DNA of 64,000 bases, from assembly GCF_024436375.1 (NCBI RefSeq), contig NZ_JAFMZM010000004.1, positions 248,001 to 312,000 of the forward strand, written 5' to 3'. Both the position numbers and the translations under genes were made by a program. The DNA comes from Nocardioides astragali (GTDB lineage: Bacteria; Actinomycetota; Actinomycetes; Propionibacteriales; Nocardioidaceae). The notes under the pieces are model-generated. The model did no database searches, was not told where the DNA came from, and was given only the letters and a program-made list of their open reading frames with translations. This document shows, piece after piece, positions 45,700 through 55,139 of the stretch (its first letter is position 1; every line of letters starts with the position of its first letter).

Positions 45700-45810
45700 G
45701 GAACTGAGTGTGTTCGAGCATGAGACGCCACGGCAAGAAAAAAAGTTCGGCGCCGATGTATCAGCACGGCACTTGCCCCTACCTGAGTTGACATGGGGAC
45801 AATGGTCACC

Positions 45811-46404
45811 ATGTCAGAGCACCGAGGAGCTGGGGGGCAGCTCGAAGAGTCGCCGTGGGACAAGGCCAGGGGGGCGTTCGTGGCGTGGCGTGCAGGGGAC
45901 GCCACCGCCGTGGACGATCTGGTCTCCGCGATGACTCCGGTTCTGTGGCACGTGGTGAGGGCCTACGGACACGACCGCGAATCGGCTGAGGACGTCATTC
46001 AGGCGACGTGGCTGGGTTTCGTGCGCCTCCACCAGACCATCGAGGACCCGCAGGCGGTCGCGTCCTGGCTGATCACGTCAGCCAGGCGCGGCGCAGCCGC
46101 CCATGCCAGGACCGCACGCCGTGCGGCCCCGGTGGAGGACGAGACGCTCGCCTCCGTCCTGCCCGACGAGGTGTCGGCAGAGACGGTCGCGGTGCTCGAC
46201 GACGAGGCGTCACGGCTGTGGGGAGCCGTGACGACCCTCGACGAACGCTGCCGCAAGCTGCTGCGCGTCATCGCTTTCATGGACCGACCCGACTACCACT
46301 CCCTCAGCCAGGACCTCGACATGCCAGTCGGGAGCATCGGCCCCACCCGGGCACGCTGCCTGGCCAAGGTACGCACCGCACTGACGACAGGAGGCGAGCG
46401 ATGA
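45811..46404 (+). CDS. ECF-type RNA polymerase sigma factor
   Basis: The 197-residue protein has sigma region 2 (DDLVSAMTPVLWHVVRAYGHDRESAEDVIQATWLGFVRLHQ, IEDPQAVASWLITSARR) and region 4 (LWGAVTTLDERCRKLLRVIAF ... LSQDLDMPVGSIGPTRARCLAKVRTAL). There is no region 1 or 3. ECF factors direct polymerase to a small regulon when released from an inhibitor. I place the start at the ATG at 45811, seven bases after a GACAAT hexamer; an in-frame ATG at 45793 would add six residues. It overlaps the next gene by four bases. No zinc-binding anti-sigma gene is adjacent. Confidence 0.9.
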   Translation: MSEHRGAGGQLEESPWDKARGAFVAWRAGDATAVDDLVSAMTPVLWHVVRAYGHDRESAEDVIQATWLGFVRLHQTIEDPQAVASWLITSARRGAAAHARTARRAAPVEDETLASVLPDEVSAETVAVLDDEASRLWGAVTTLDERCRKLLRVIAFMDRPDYHSLSQDLDMPVGSIGPTRARCLAKVRTALTTGGER

Positions 46405-46856
46405 CGACTGGGGACAACCGCCTCCTGGACGACCTTCGAGACATGTGGCGACTGGTCGACCCGCCGCCGCCCGGACTCACCGCGACCATGATCGCCACCG
46501 TCGCGGCCGCCGACCTCGACGACGAGTGGGAGCTGCTCGTCCTGGTCCGCGACTCGGCCGACGAGCCGGCCGCGCAGGTGCGGGGGCTCGGCACCGCCCG
46601 GATGCTCTACTTCAACGCTGCCGAGGGATGGTCGCTCGAGGCCGAGATCGACGGGGACCAGGTCAGGGGCCAGCTGCTCGACCTCGACGACCTGTCCGGG
46701 GTCGAGGTCACGCTCGAGACCGCCGCCGGCGAGTCCTGGACGACCGGGCTCGACGAGGTGGGCTTCTTCTCGATCCAGGCCGAGGCCACCGGGTCGATCC
46801 GGTTCACGGTCCGCCGCGGGCAGGCCGTCGCCAGCAGCCGCTGGGTCGAGATCTGA
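46401..46856 (+). CDS. 151-aa partner protein of the sigma factor, unknown family
   Basis: The ATG overlaps the sigma stop (ATGA) and follows GGAGG, so the two are made together. The acidic N-terminal half is helical (NRLLDDLRDMWRLVDPPPPGLTATMIATVAAADLDDEWELLVLV); the C-terminal half looks like a beta-sandwich (LYFNAAEGWSLEAEI, GVEVTLETAAGESWTTGLDEVGFFSIQAE). No membrane helix, HxxxCxxC anti-sigma motif or signal peptide is seen. Position suggests a regulator of the sigma factor or a carrier cleaved by one of the neighbouring proteases; both are inference. Confidence 0.75.
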   Translation: MTTGDNRLLDDLRDMWRLVDPPPPGLTATMIATVAAADLDDEWELLVLVRDSADEPAAQVRGLGTARMLYFNAAEGWSLEAEIDGDQVRGQLLDLDDLSGVEVTLETAAGESWTTGLDEVGFFSIQAEATGSIRFTVRRGQAVASSRWVEI

Positions 46857-46859
46857 TCC

Positions 46860-48128
46860 TCAGTAGTCGGAGAGGTCGAACTCTTGGTGGGGCCCCACCA
46901 TCGGGTCGGAGTCGTAGGTCGAGGTCGCCAGGACCGCGTCCCGCGCCTCCGCTGCCGATGACCCGGTCCGCGAGATCTCCCGCGCGATCATCCCCGCCAC
47001 GAGCGGCGCCGCGAAGGACGTGCCGCTCCAGCGCGCCAGGCCGGTGCTGAAGACGCGGATGTCGCCCTTGTCGGGACTCTCGTGGCACTCGAACGTGCCG
47101 TCCGGGAACGCGTTGACCAGGTTGCGACCGAGCGCGTAGACGTCGGCGGAGACCCCGAAGTTGGAGAAGTCGGACACGCGGCCGTCGCGGTCGAGCGAGC
47201 CGACCCCGACGCACCACTCGAAGGCGGCCGGCCAGAAGGGCGCCGACCAGGAGTCGTTGCCGGCAGCGGCCACGAGCACGCAGTCCCGCTTGCGCAGCCG
47301 GGTCCGGTAGAAGGTGTCGAGCGCGATGGACGGGTGGTCCATCCGGGTGCGACACCCGGCCGACAGGTTGATGACCTGCGGGTCGTGGGTGAGTGCCTCC
47401 TCGAGCTGGAGGACCAGGTCGGACTCCAGGACGCCTCCGCCACCGACACCGCCGATCGCGAACCCCTCGACGAAGACCTTCGTCTCCGGCGCCACGCACC
47501 GGACGACACCGGCGATGAACGTGCCGTGCCCGGCGTAGGGCCGCAGGTCCGGGCCGTTGAGCTCGTCGTCGCCCTCCACACCCTTCAGCCACGGTGTACG
47601 CGGGTCGGTCGCGGCCGGAGGGTGCCAGCCGGTGTCCACGACCACGACGCCGACCTCGCCGCCCTTACCCTGCGGGGCCTCGGGCGGCCAGGGCTCCTTC
47701 AGACCGGTCTCCTCGGGCTCGACCGCTGGGCACATGGTCCCGGGTCCGCCCGGCGTCACGTGCACCCAGTGATCGGGGGATGCTGCGCCGCGGCGCATGC
47801 CGTTCTCCTCGAGCAGGTCCAGGATGTCCGGCACGGTCTGCCGGTCGCCGCGTTCGGGCAGCACGTAACGCAGCAGCTCGCCGTCGAGGAGCTCCGCGTC
47901 CCGGCGAGGGGTGCCCTTGAGGACACCCTCGTCGAGCTGGGCGATGCCGCGGTCGAACGCGTCCGCATCGGCCGACCTCACGAGCACCCGGTCGGGGTGG
48001 TAGACGAACGTGAAGTCGGCAGGTGCCTCGGTGTCCCACTCCACCTGCCCGCCGGCCGCCTCGCGGAAGTCGCGGAGCTGGTCGGTGGTCCGTCGTCGCT
48101 TGTCGCTGCCGATCTTCCAGTCACCCAT
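46860..48128 (-). CDS. cytosolic S8 (subtilisin-like) serine protease
   Basis: The 422-residue protein has the complete subtilase triad: D165 in VVVVDTGWH, H201 in YAGHGTFIAGVV, and S371 in RWSGTSFAAPLVAGM, with oxyanion N291 in VAAAGNDSW. The first ~155 residues are a distinct domain with FVYHPDRVLVRSADADAFDRG, perhaps a propeptide-like or partner-binding module. There is no signal peptide or anchor, unusual for bacterial subtilases, so it should act inside the cell. TAGCGT (48140 to 48135) precedes the ATG by six bases. It is divergent from the CHAT gene and convergent with the sigma pair. Confidence 0.93.
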   Translation of the reverse strand: MGDWKIGSDKRRRTTDQLRDFREAAGGQVEWDTEAPADFTFVYHPDRVLVRSADADAFDRGIAQLDEGVLKGTPRRDAELLDGELLRYVLPERGDRQTVPDILDLLEENGMRRGAASPDHWVHVTPGGPGTMCPAVEPEETGLKEPWPPEAPQGKGGEVGVVVVDTGWHPPAATDPRTPWLKGVEGDDELNGPDLRPYAGHGTFIAGVVRCVAPETKVFVEGFAIGGVGGGGVLESDLVLQLEEALTHDPQVINLSAGCRTRMDHPSIALDTFYRTRLRKRDCVLVAAAGNDSWSAPFWPAAFEWCVGVGSLDRDGRVSDFSNFGVSADVYALGRNLVNAFPDGTFECHESPDKGDIRVFSTGLARWSGTSFAAPLVAGMIAREISRTGSSAAEARDAVLATSTYDSDPMVGPHQEFDLSDY

Positions 48129-48210
48129 GGCGCGACGCTAGCGGCCCGCGGGCGAGGCCGTCGCGATTTCGTGGCAACTGGAGGGCGCGATCGGCGAGGA
48201 TGGCCCGACC

Positions 48211-50802
48211 ATGATGACCAGGGGCGAGGCGGAGGAGCTGCTGCGCACCGTCTTCGCCGATCCCGAGGCCTCGCGAGCCGCGGCTCTCGACACCCTCGTC
48301 CCGGACTCCGATCCGGCGGTGTCCTCGATCGGCCACCAGGTCGTCGGCATCGTGCTGCGCGACCGCGGCGATACGGATGCGGCGCTGCATGAGCTGCGTA
48401 CGGCGCTGCGCCTGGCGCGGCGGTCGGGTGACGAGGAGCGGTGGGGCGACGCGCTCGCGACGCTCGGTGGAACGCTGAGCATGACCGGGCGGGTGTCGGA
48501 GGGACTGCGCAAGCTCGACAAGGCTGCGTCGGTCCTCCGCGGTGTGCCCCGCGGTCGCGCCCTGGTGCGTCGGGCGTGGGTCCTCGGCCACCTGCTCGCC
48601 CGCTTCGAGGACAGCGCCGCTGACCTGCGCGAAGCGAGAAAGCTCTTTGCCGGCGCGGGGGACCACGTCTGGGAAGGACGCGCCCTCAACCTCGAAGGGC
48701 TGATGGACATCGGGCTGGGCGACCTCGAGGGTGCCGCGCAGGCGTTCGCCGCCTTCGGCGAGCTCGCCTCGTCGGTCGGGGACGACTACGACGGTGCCCT
48801 CGCCCAGCACAACACTGGCTGGCTGGGATACGTCCGCGGCGACCTGCCGCTGGCGCTGGAGCTGTACGCCGATGCCAGCGCGCGGTTCAACGCGATCGGG
48901 GTGACCAGCGTTGATCTCGAGTGGGACCGGTGCCTCGCCTTCCTGGCCGCGGGCCTGGCGACCGACGCGCTCGAGGTCGTCGAACACGCACTTGTCGCGC
49001 GGCCATTGCTGGGCCGGGAGGAGGCGGACCTGCTGGTGGCTGTCGCGGAGGCGGCGATCGCTGCGGGGGACTGGTCGCGCGCGACGACAGCGGCGGACGA
49101 GGCGAGCCGGCTCCTGGGGAGGCAGGCGCGGCCCGTCCACCAGCTGCGGGCAGACCTCCTCGCCCTGACCGCGCGCGCCGAGGCCGGCCAGCGCGCCGCG
49201 CCTCTACTCCGGCGGACGGAGCATCTCATCGCCAAGTCGCGCGCGGCGCAGGTCTCCGAGCTCCCGCAGGCCCTGTTGCTGGGTGCGCGCCTCGCCGGTG
49301 CGGTCCGATCGCCTCGGGCGGTCGCGCTGATGGAGGCCTGGCTCGACGAAGCAGCACAGGTCCGCAGGAGCACGTCGGGCAGGACCCGGGTCCTTGGGTG
49401 GCTCGCCCTCGCCCAGCGCCGTGCGATCGCGGGGGACTCGGGCGGGGTGCTGCGGGCCTGCGACCTCGGACTCAGGGCGCTCGACGAGCAACAGGCCACC
49501 CTCGGCAGCCAGGAGCTGCGCGCCGTCGCGTCGGGCCACGGCGCTCGGCTGGCCGAGCTGGGGACCCGGACGGCACTCGCCTCGAGCGACGCCCGCCAGC
49601 TGTTGCGCTGGTCCGAGCGGTGGCGGGCCACGTCCCTCACCGTCGCGTCGGCCTACGCCCAGCACGACCCCCGGACCACCGCAGACCTCGCTGCGCTCCG
49701 CGCCCAGCACCGGCGTCTGGCGGAAGCAGGCGCCGACGGCGCCCCGACCGAGCGGCTCCAGGCCCGCGCGTCCCGGCTCGAGCAGTCGGTGCGACAGCGC
49801 ATGTTCCACCTGCGCGGCACCGGTGTGGCGCCGTCGTCGCTGGACGTGCAGCACCTGCTCGACTCCCTGGCCGAGGACGGCACGGTGCTGGTCGAGCTGG
49901 TCGAGGTCGAGGGCAGGCTCCACGCACTCGTGGCGGGGCGCGGCCGCGTACGCCACGTCGCGGTGGGTACCGCCGGCGATGCCGCGAAGGCAGTGGACTT
50001 CGCGCTCTTCTCGCTGCGGCAGGCGGCGCGCGGCCGACGGTCCCAGCTGGATGTCGCAGGCTCCCGCCTCCAGCGGGCGCTGCTCGGCCCGGCCGCGGAC
50101 GCACTGGGCGAGTCCAAGGTCGTGGTCTCGGGCACCGTTGCCCTGCAGGCGGTGCCGTGGGGACTGCTGCCCGCCCTGGCCGCACGAGCGTTCACGAGCA
50201 CGCCGTCGGCGCGGCTGTGGCTGCGGGCGAGGTCCGCGCAGCCCGCGGACGACGGCCGCCGCGTCATGATCGTCGGCCCTGGCCTGGGCAGCGGCGGCGC
50301 CGAGGTCCCGGCGGTGGCCGCGCAGGACCCGGACGCGGTGGTGATCGCCGGGCCGTCCGCGACCGTCACTGCGGCACTCGCCGCGCTGGAGGGCGCCGCG
50401 CTGGCCCACGTGGCCGCGCACGGCCACTTCCGCGAGGACAGCCCGCTCTTCTCCTCACTCACCCTTGCCGACGGGCCGTTGCTCGTGCACGACCTCCAGC
50501 GGCTCCGGCGCCCTCCGCACCGGGTGGTGCTCTCGGCCTGCGAGTCGGGCGTCATGCAGCCGGTCGGCGACCAGGAGCTGCTCGGCCTGGCCGCGGCACT
50601 GCTGTCGATGGGCACCGCCGGCGTCGTCTCGAGCCTCGCCGAGGTCGACGACGCTGCCACCGTCGAGGTGATGGTCGCGCTGCACCGCAGCCTGCGCGAG
50701 GGTGGTGGGCTCGGTGAGGCCCTGCTCGCGGCCCGCACGGTGGCCGCGGGGGATCCCGTGCTGACGGCCACCGCCGCGTCGTTCACGGTGCTTGGCACCT
50801 AG
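48211..50802 (+). CDS. TPR-CHAT caspase-like protease
   Basis: The 863-residue protein has a long helical TPR-type region (residues ~20-540; for example GDTDAALHELRTALRLARRSGDEERWGDALATLG), a coiled linker, and a C-terminal CHAT domain (about 620-863). CHAT is a caspase-HetF-related cysteine protease fold; the dyad is visible as H737 in LAHVAAHGHFRED and C777 in VVLSACESGVMQPVGD. TPR-CHAT proteins act as inducible proteases in bacterial signalling and immunity. The ATG at 48211 follows GAGGA; a second ATG is adjacent. The stop overlaps the convergent propeller-like paralog by four bases. Confidence 0.92.
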   Translation: MMTRGEAEELLRTVFADPEASRAAALDTLVPDSDPAVSSIGHQVVGIVLRDRGDTDAALHELRTALRLARRSGDEERWGDALATLGGTLSMTGRVSEGLRKLDKAASVLRGVPRGRALVRRAWVLGHLLARFEDSAADLREARKLFAGAGDHVWEGRALNLEGLMDIGLGDLEGAAQAFAAFGELASSVGDDYDGALAQHNTGWLGYVRGDLPLALELYADASARFNAIGVTSVDLEWDRCLAFLAAGLATDALEVVEHALVARPLLGREEADLLVAVAEAAIAAGDWSRATTAADEASRLLGRQARPVHQLRADLLALTARAEAGQRAAPLLRRTEHLIAKSRAAQVSELPQALLLGARLAGAVRSPRAVALMEAWLDEAAQVRRSTSGRTRVLGWLALAQRRAIAGDSGGVLRACDLGLRALDEQQATLGSQELRAVASGHGARLAELGTRTALASSDARQLLRWSERWRATSLTVASAYAQHDPRTTADLAALRAQHRRLAEAGADGAPTERLQARASRLEQSVRQRMFHLRGTGVAPSSLDVQHLLDSLAEDGTVLVELVEVEGRLHALVAGRGRVRHVAVGTAGDAAKAVDFALFSLRQAARGRRSQLDVAGSRLQRALLGPAADALGESKVVVSGTVALQAVPWGLLPALAARAFTSTPSARLWLRARSAQPADDGRRVMIVGPGLGSGGAEVPAVAAQDPDAVVIAGPSATVTAALAALEGAALAHVAAHGHFREDSPLFSSLTLADGPLLVHDLQRLRRPPHRVVLSACESGVMQPVGDQELLGLAAALLSMGTAGVVSSLAEVDDAATVEVMVALHRSLREGGGLGEALLAARTVAAGDPVLTATAASFTVLGT

Positions 50803-51788
50803 GGGGCCGTCACCGGCACCGGGTCGGTTGCGTTCTCGCAGGCGTCCAGGGTGCAGCGCACCGTGGCGAACTTCCTCTTCCCGTTGACGGCGAGCAGCAC
50901 CGTCGCGGGCGACTCCCACTCCCAGCCGCTGAACCAGTTGGTCGTGTAGCTCGCCAGGCTGGTGCCGTCGACCTCGCGCAGGTGGATCTCGCCGGGGCCG
51001 AGCCCGTCGGTGAGGATGTGGAAGGTCAGCATCTCCTCGCCATCGGGGGAGATGGCCGCGACCCGGTCACGGCACGACTTCCAGACCTTCATGCGCGGAG
51101 CACTGAGCCGGACGAGCTTCGTGCACCCGCCGCGATAGGGGTCCTTGGTGTAGACGCTCAGCAGGTCGTGCTCGATGCTGGCGAGCCCGGACATCTTCTT
51201 CACGATCGTCCTGCTGTTCCCGGACGCCGGCTTCCACTGGAAGACCCGTGTGCCGCTGGCGAGGACCACACGCGTCGCGTCCACGTCGAGCAGGCTGACG
51301 TGGCGACCCGGTCCCTTCGACCCCAGGACCGTGCCGTCCGCGGCCGAGGCGGCGTACGTGATGACCTTGCGCCCCTGCTCGACGAACCGCTGCCACGCGA
51401 GGGTGCTGCCGTCGGCGGACATGATCACGGTCGAGGTGTCGATGTTCCTCAGCACGTCGACGACCGTGCCGTCCGTCCGCACGCGTACGACGCGCCGGTT
51501 GCGCACGCGGTCCACGTTGCTGGTGCCGACCAGCCAAGCGTCGCCCGACGGGCCGATGATCCGGGCCACGGTGCCGGGGAGCTCGACGCGCCGAGTGCCG
51601 TCGACGAAGTCGCCATCCTCGATGTGGGGGACCGCGATGTCGGCTCCGCGCGTCAGCTCGTGCGGCTGCAGCTCGACCGTGGGCTCTGCCGCCTGCGCAG
51701 GCAGCACCACCGTCGCCCCGGCGAGAAGGGCGGCGAGGGCGGCGGTGAAAGCGGTCAGCAGGACGCTGGTCGGACGTGAGCGGCGCAT
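50799..51788 (-). CDS. secreted beta-propeller-like protein, paralog B
   Basis: The 329-residue product has a signal peptide (SVLLTAFTAALAALLAGATVVLPAQAA) and the same layout as paralog A: LTRGADIAVPHIEDGDFVDGTRR, a run of beta-repeats, MKVWKSCRDRVAAISPDGEEM, and the final CTLDACENATDPVPV with the same cysteine pair. The ATG at 51788 follows a GGGGAA ribosome-binding site; the frame is open upstream but without a signal peptide there. Together the paralogs bracket the sigma/subtilase/CHAT genes. Function unknown. Confidence 0.7.
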   Translation of the reverse strand: MRRSRPTSVLLTAFTAALAALLAGATVVLPAQAAEPTVELQPHELTRGADIAVPHIEDGDFVDGTRRVELPGTVARIIGPSGDAWLVGTSNVDRVRNRRVVRVRTDGTVVDVLRNIDTSTVIMSADGSTLAWQRFVEQGRKVITYAASAADGTVLGSKGPGRHVSLLDVDATRVVLASGTRVFQWKPASGNSRTIVKKMSGLASIEHDLLSVYTKDPYRGGCTKLVRLSAPRMKVWKSCRDRVAAISPDGEEMLTFHILTDGLGPGEIHLREVDGTSLASYTTNWFSGWEWESPATVLLAVNGKRKFATVRCTLDACENATDPVPVTAP

Positions 51789-51918
51789 GGGTTCCCCAGG
51801 GTGTGGTGTCGGGTGGTGCGGTGCGGTGTCGTGAGGGAGACGTCTCCCGGTGACCTCGGGTTGCCCCCAGCAGCTAACTGGTTCGTTGCCGAGCAGGGCA
51901 CACACCTATCCTTGCGCC

Positions 51919-53697
51919 ATGACTGGCCGCCTCCTCCGCATGTCGTCCCTGTTCGTGCGCACCCTGCGTGACGACCCGAACGACGCCGAGGTGCCGAGCC
52001 ACCGCCTGCTCGTCCGCGCGGGCTACATCCGCCGCGCCGCGCCGGGGGTCTACACCTGGCTGCCCCTCGGCCTCCGGGTGCTGCGCAAGATCGAGGCCAT
52101 CATCCGCGACGAGATGGACGCCATCGGCGCCCAGGAGCTCTCGTTCCCGGCGATCCTGCCCAGGGAGCCCTACGAGGCGACGGGCCGCTGGACCGACTAC
52201 GGCCCCAACATCTTCCGCCTGCAGGACCGCAAGGGCGCCGACTACCTCCTCGGCCCCACGCACGAGGAGATGTTCACCCTCGTGGTGAAGGACCTCTACT
52301 CCTCCTACAAGGACCTGCCCCTCTCGATCTACCAGATCCAGAACAAGTACCGCGACGAGGCGCGTCCGCGCGCGGGCCTGCTCCGCGGTCGCGAGTTCGT
52401 CATGAAGGACTCCTACTCCTTCGACATCGACGACGCCGGCCTGGCGAGGTCCTACCAGCTGCACCGCGAGGCCTACATCCGGATCTTCGACCGGCTCGGC
52501 TTCGAGTACGTCATCGTCAAGGCGACCTCCGGCGCGATGGGCGGCTCGGCCAGCGAGGAGTTCCTCGCCAAGGCTGAGGTCGGCGAGGACACCTACGTCC
52601 GCTGCACCCACTGCGACTACGCCGCCAACGTCGAGGCGGTCGCCGTCCGCGCGCCCGCGGCGATGCCGTACGACGACGTCCCCGCCGCGCACGCCGAGGA
52701 CACTCCCGACACCCCGACCATCGACACCCTGGTCGACCACCTCAACGCCGAGTTCCCGCGCGAGGACCGGCCCTGGGCGGCCGGCGACACGCTCAAGAAC
52801 GTGCTCGTGGTGCTCAAGCACCCCGACGGCACCCGCGAGCCCCTCGCCATCGGCGTGCCCGGCGATCGCGAGGTCGACCAGAAGCGACTGGAGGGCCAGC
52901 TCGAGCCCATCGAGGTCGAGGCCATGGACGAGGCCGAGCTCGCCAAGCACCCCGCGCTGGTCAAGGGCTACATCGGCCCCGAGGCGCTGGGCGAGGACTC
53001 CAAGTCCGGCATCCGCTTCCTCGTGGACCCCCGCATCGTCGAGGGCACCCGCTGGGTCACCGGCGCCAACGTCCCCGGCTCGCACGTCATCGACATGGTG
53101 GTCGGTCGCGACTTCGCGCCCGACGGGACGATCGAGGCCGCCGACGTGCGCGACGGAGATGCCTGCCCCAACTGCACCGAGGGCACGCTCGAGTCCGCCC
53201 GTGGCATCGAGATGGGCCACATCTTCCAGCTCGGCCGCCTGTACGCCGATGCGCTCGGGCTGCAGGTCCTCGACGAGAACGGCAAGCTCGTGACCGTCAC
53301 GATGGGCTCCTACGGCATCGGTCCGTCGCGCGCGGTCGCGGCGATCGCCGAGGGCACGCTCGACGACATCGGCCTGTGCTGGCCGCGCAACGTCGCGCCC
53401 GCCGACGTCCACGTCGTCGCTGCCGGGAAGGACGAGGCCATCCACGCCGCGGCCGAGAAGCTCTCCGTCGACCTGGCTGCGCGGGGGCTCGAGGTGCTCC
53501 TCGACGACCGGGCCGGCAAGGTCAGCCCCGGCGTGAAGTTCAAGGACGCCGAGCTCATCGGCGTACCCACGATCGTCACGGTCGGGCGCGGTCTCGCCGA
53601 CGGCACCGTCGAGGTCCGCGACCGCAGGTCCGGCGAGCGCGAGGAGGTCGCGGTCGACGCTGCCGCCGCCCACATCGTGGAGACGGTGCGTGGCTGA
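51919..53697 (+). CDS. proS: prolyl-tRNA synthetase
   Basis: The 592-residue class II enzyme charges tRNA-Pro. It is the bacterial type with an editing insertion: [43 protein letters not shown], motif 2 in [26 protein letters not shown], the INS domain around residues 240-400 (ADYLLGP precedes; [27 protein letters not shown] lies within), motif 3 in [19 protein letters not shown] (51907-51912) is six bases before the ATG, giving a leaderless start. It overlaps the HAD gene by eight bases. Confidence 0.97.
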   Translation: MTGRLLRMSSLFVRTLRDDPNDAEVPSHRLLVRAGYIRRAAPGVYTWLPLGLRVLRKIEAIIRDEMDAIGAQELSFPAILPREPYEATGRWTDYGPNIFRLQDRKGADYLLGPTHEEMFTLVVKDLYSSYKDLPLSIYQIQNKYRDEARPRAGLLRGREFVMKDSYSFDIDDAGLARSYQLHREAYIRIFDRLGFEYVIVKATSGAMGGSASEEFLAKAEVGEDTYVRCTHCDYAANVEAVAVRAPAAMPYDDVPAAHAEDTPDTPTIDTLVDHLNAEFPREDRPWAAGDTLKNVLVVLKHPDGTREPLAIGVPGDREVDQKRLEGQLEPIEVEAMDEAELAKHPALVKGYIGPEALGEDSKSGIRFLVDPRIVEGTRWVTGANVPGSHVIDMVVGRDFAPDGTIEAADVRDGDACPNCTEGTLESARGIEMGHIFQLGRLYADALGLQVLDENGKLVTVTMGSYGIGPSRAVAAIAEGTLDDIGLCWPRNVAPADVHVVAAGKDEAIHAAAEKLSVDLAARGLEVLLDDRAGKVSPGVKFKDAELIGVPTIVTVGRGLADGTVEVRDRRSGEREEVAVDAAAAHIVETVRG

Positions 53698-54421
53698 CCC
53701 AGCGATCCAGGCCGTCATCTTCGACTGGGGCGGCACGCTCACCCGTTGGCACGACGTCGACTTCCACGCCGAGTCGGTGGCACTCGCCGCGGCCGTACGT
53801 CAGACGCCGTCGCCCGACGACGACCACCACGCCATCGCCGCGCGCCTGCACCGCGCCGGCGGGACCGTGTGGGGGCGCAGCCGCGACCACCAGCAGAGCG
53901 CGACGATCGCCGACCTGTTCGCCGAGGCCGGCCTCGACCACGACCCCGAGCTGCTGCGGGCCTACTACGAGTTCTGGGAGCCGCACACGCTCACCGATCC
54001 CGAGGCCCGGCCGATGTTCGAGGAGCTCCGGGCCATGGGCCTGCGCGTCGGCGTGCTGTCCAACACCATCTGGCCCCGCGAGTGGCACGTGGGGTTCTTC
54101 GAGCGCGACGGCGTCTACGACCTGGTCGACGGGGACGTCTACACCAGCGAGATCCCGTGGACGAAGCCGTCACCGCTGGCCTTCGGCGCCGCGATGGACG
54201 CCGTCGGCGTGTCCGACCCGGCCGCGTGCGTCTACGTGGGGGACCGGCTCTTCGACGACGTCTGGGGCGCGCACAACGCAGGTCTGCGCGCCATCCACGT
54301 CCCGCTCAGCAACATCCCGCCCGAGCAGGTGGGCCACACCGAGGGTGAGCCGGACGCGAGCGTCACCTCCCTGGCGGAGATCCCGGCCGCGGTGCGGGCC
54401 CTGGGGCGCACGCGAGTCTGA
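53690..54421 (+). CDS. HAD-superfamily hydrolase
   Basis: The 243-residue protein has the HAD motifs: I in [16 protein letters not shown], where the second motif-I aspartate is glycine (DWGGT instead of DxDGT), II in [12 protein letters not shown] in the lysine of [14 protein letters not shown], and IV in [19 protein letters not shown] helical cap lies between residues 20 and 100. Replacement of the general-acid aspartate is seen in some HAD groups such as dehalogenases, so it may not be a phosphatase. It is coupled to proS by overlap. Confidence 0.85.
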   Translation: MADPAIQAVIFDWGGTLTRWHDVDFHAESVALAAAVRQTPSPDDDHHAIAARLHRAGGTVWGRSRDHQQSATIADLFAEAGLDHDPELLRAYYEFWEPHTLTDPEARPMFEELRAMGLRVGVLSNTIWPREWHVGFFERDGVYDLVDGDVYTSEIPWTKPSPLAFGAAMDAVGVSDPAACVYVGDRLFDDVWGAHNAGLRAIHVPLSNIPPEQVGHTEGEPDASVTSLAEIPAAVRALGRTRV

Positions 54422-54710
54422 GGTCCCGGAGTCCCCGCTCTGCAACTTTGTGCGTTGCAAGAACATGCAAGCGAGTTTCTGTTACCACCGCGTGGAAATG
54501 GCTGCATGATTGTGCATGCGGCTCCACCGCCCCCACAGGAGGGGCCGCAATCGGGTGATGCTGACCAACCCCACAGAGCGGTCCGCGTCCTCGGCCATTG
54601 GGAAGGATCTCGGGACTTTCCCAATGGTTGAGGCCGCGGGCCGTTTCACCATTTTCGGGACGCTCCCTCCCGGTCGGCTCCCAGGTCGCGTCCTTCGGTG
54701 CGAGCACTGC
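54422..54710. other. 289-base convergent gap with a hairpin and TGCA-rich repeats
   Basis: No frame looks coding. CCATTGGGAA (54595-54604) and TTCCCAATGG (54618-54627) are perfect complements around a 13-base loop, a possible terminator for either side. Nearer the HAD gene, TTGCA/TGCAA and GCATG motifs recur at 54440-54520 in a stretch that is clearly less GC-rich than neighbouring DNA. It could hold a small RNA, a remnant of foreign DNA, or nothing. Confidence 0.4.
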
Positions 54711-55139
54711 TCAGGCCAGCTCGGGCGCTCCCGGCCACGTCCCCGCCGCACCGCCGAGCTCGACCTGCCACGTCGCCGACCAGGTCGCCTCGGTGAGCGC
54801 CCACTCCCGCACCGTGCCCGACGACTGGGCGACGAGGGCGAGGAGCCTCTCCACGGCGGCGACCTCCAGCTCCAGCGCCTCGGCCTGCACCTGCGCGCTG
54901 CGCAGCAGCCTGCCGTCGAGCTCGTACGCCGCCGCCGCTGCCACGGGCTGGCCGCCGGCCTCCTGGACGAGGAGGCGCAGCTGGTCGCGCCGTGACCGGT
55001 GCCGTCGGTAGGCCGCGGTCAGCGCGTCGTAGAGGGCCGGCGTCGCGGACTGCGAGGTGCGCGCGCCCAGGACGCCGTAGGTGTAGAGCGCGGCGTGCTC
55101 GTCGGCGAGCGTCGCCTGCAGGGCATCCAGGGCGCTCAC
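54711..55139 (-). CDS. ferritin-like DUF4439 protein
   Basis: The 142-residue all-helical protein begins [26 protein letters not shown] and continues [25 protein letters not shown], the DUF4439 pattern with E and H residues in the places of a ferritin-like four-helix bundle. A full di-iron site is not evident. It lies beside nusA and proS in mycobacteria too (Rv2844 region). The GTG overlaps the stop of the lipoprotein gene by four bases. Confidence 0.82.
   Translation of the reverse strand: MSALDALQATLADEHAALYTYGVLGARTSQSATPALYDALTAAYRRHRSRRDQLRLLVQEAGGQPVAAAAAYELDGRLLRSAQVQAEALELEVAAVERLLALVAQSSGTVREWALTEATWSATWQVELGGAAGTWPGAPELA

Noticed and set aside
45793..45810. Earlier ATG for the sigma factor
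   Set aside because: The GACAAT hexamer at 45798-45803 fits a leaderless start at 45811; the earlier codon would lie inside the promoter. It remains possible.
44737..51788. Type III-E CRISPR locus around the TPR-CHAT gene
   Set aside because: No repeat-spacer array, Cas7-11-like protein or other cas gene was found on either side; only the protease/sigma parts resemble it.
51874..53742. 622-codon open frame on the minus strand
   Set aside because: It is the antisense of proS, whose synthetase motifs are intact.
54510..54995. 161-codon frame in the gap after the HAD gene
   Set aside because: It overlaps the DUF4439 gene in antisense, is Arg/Pro-rich and has no ribosome-binding site.
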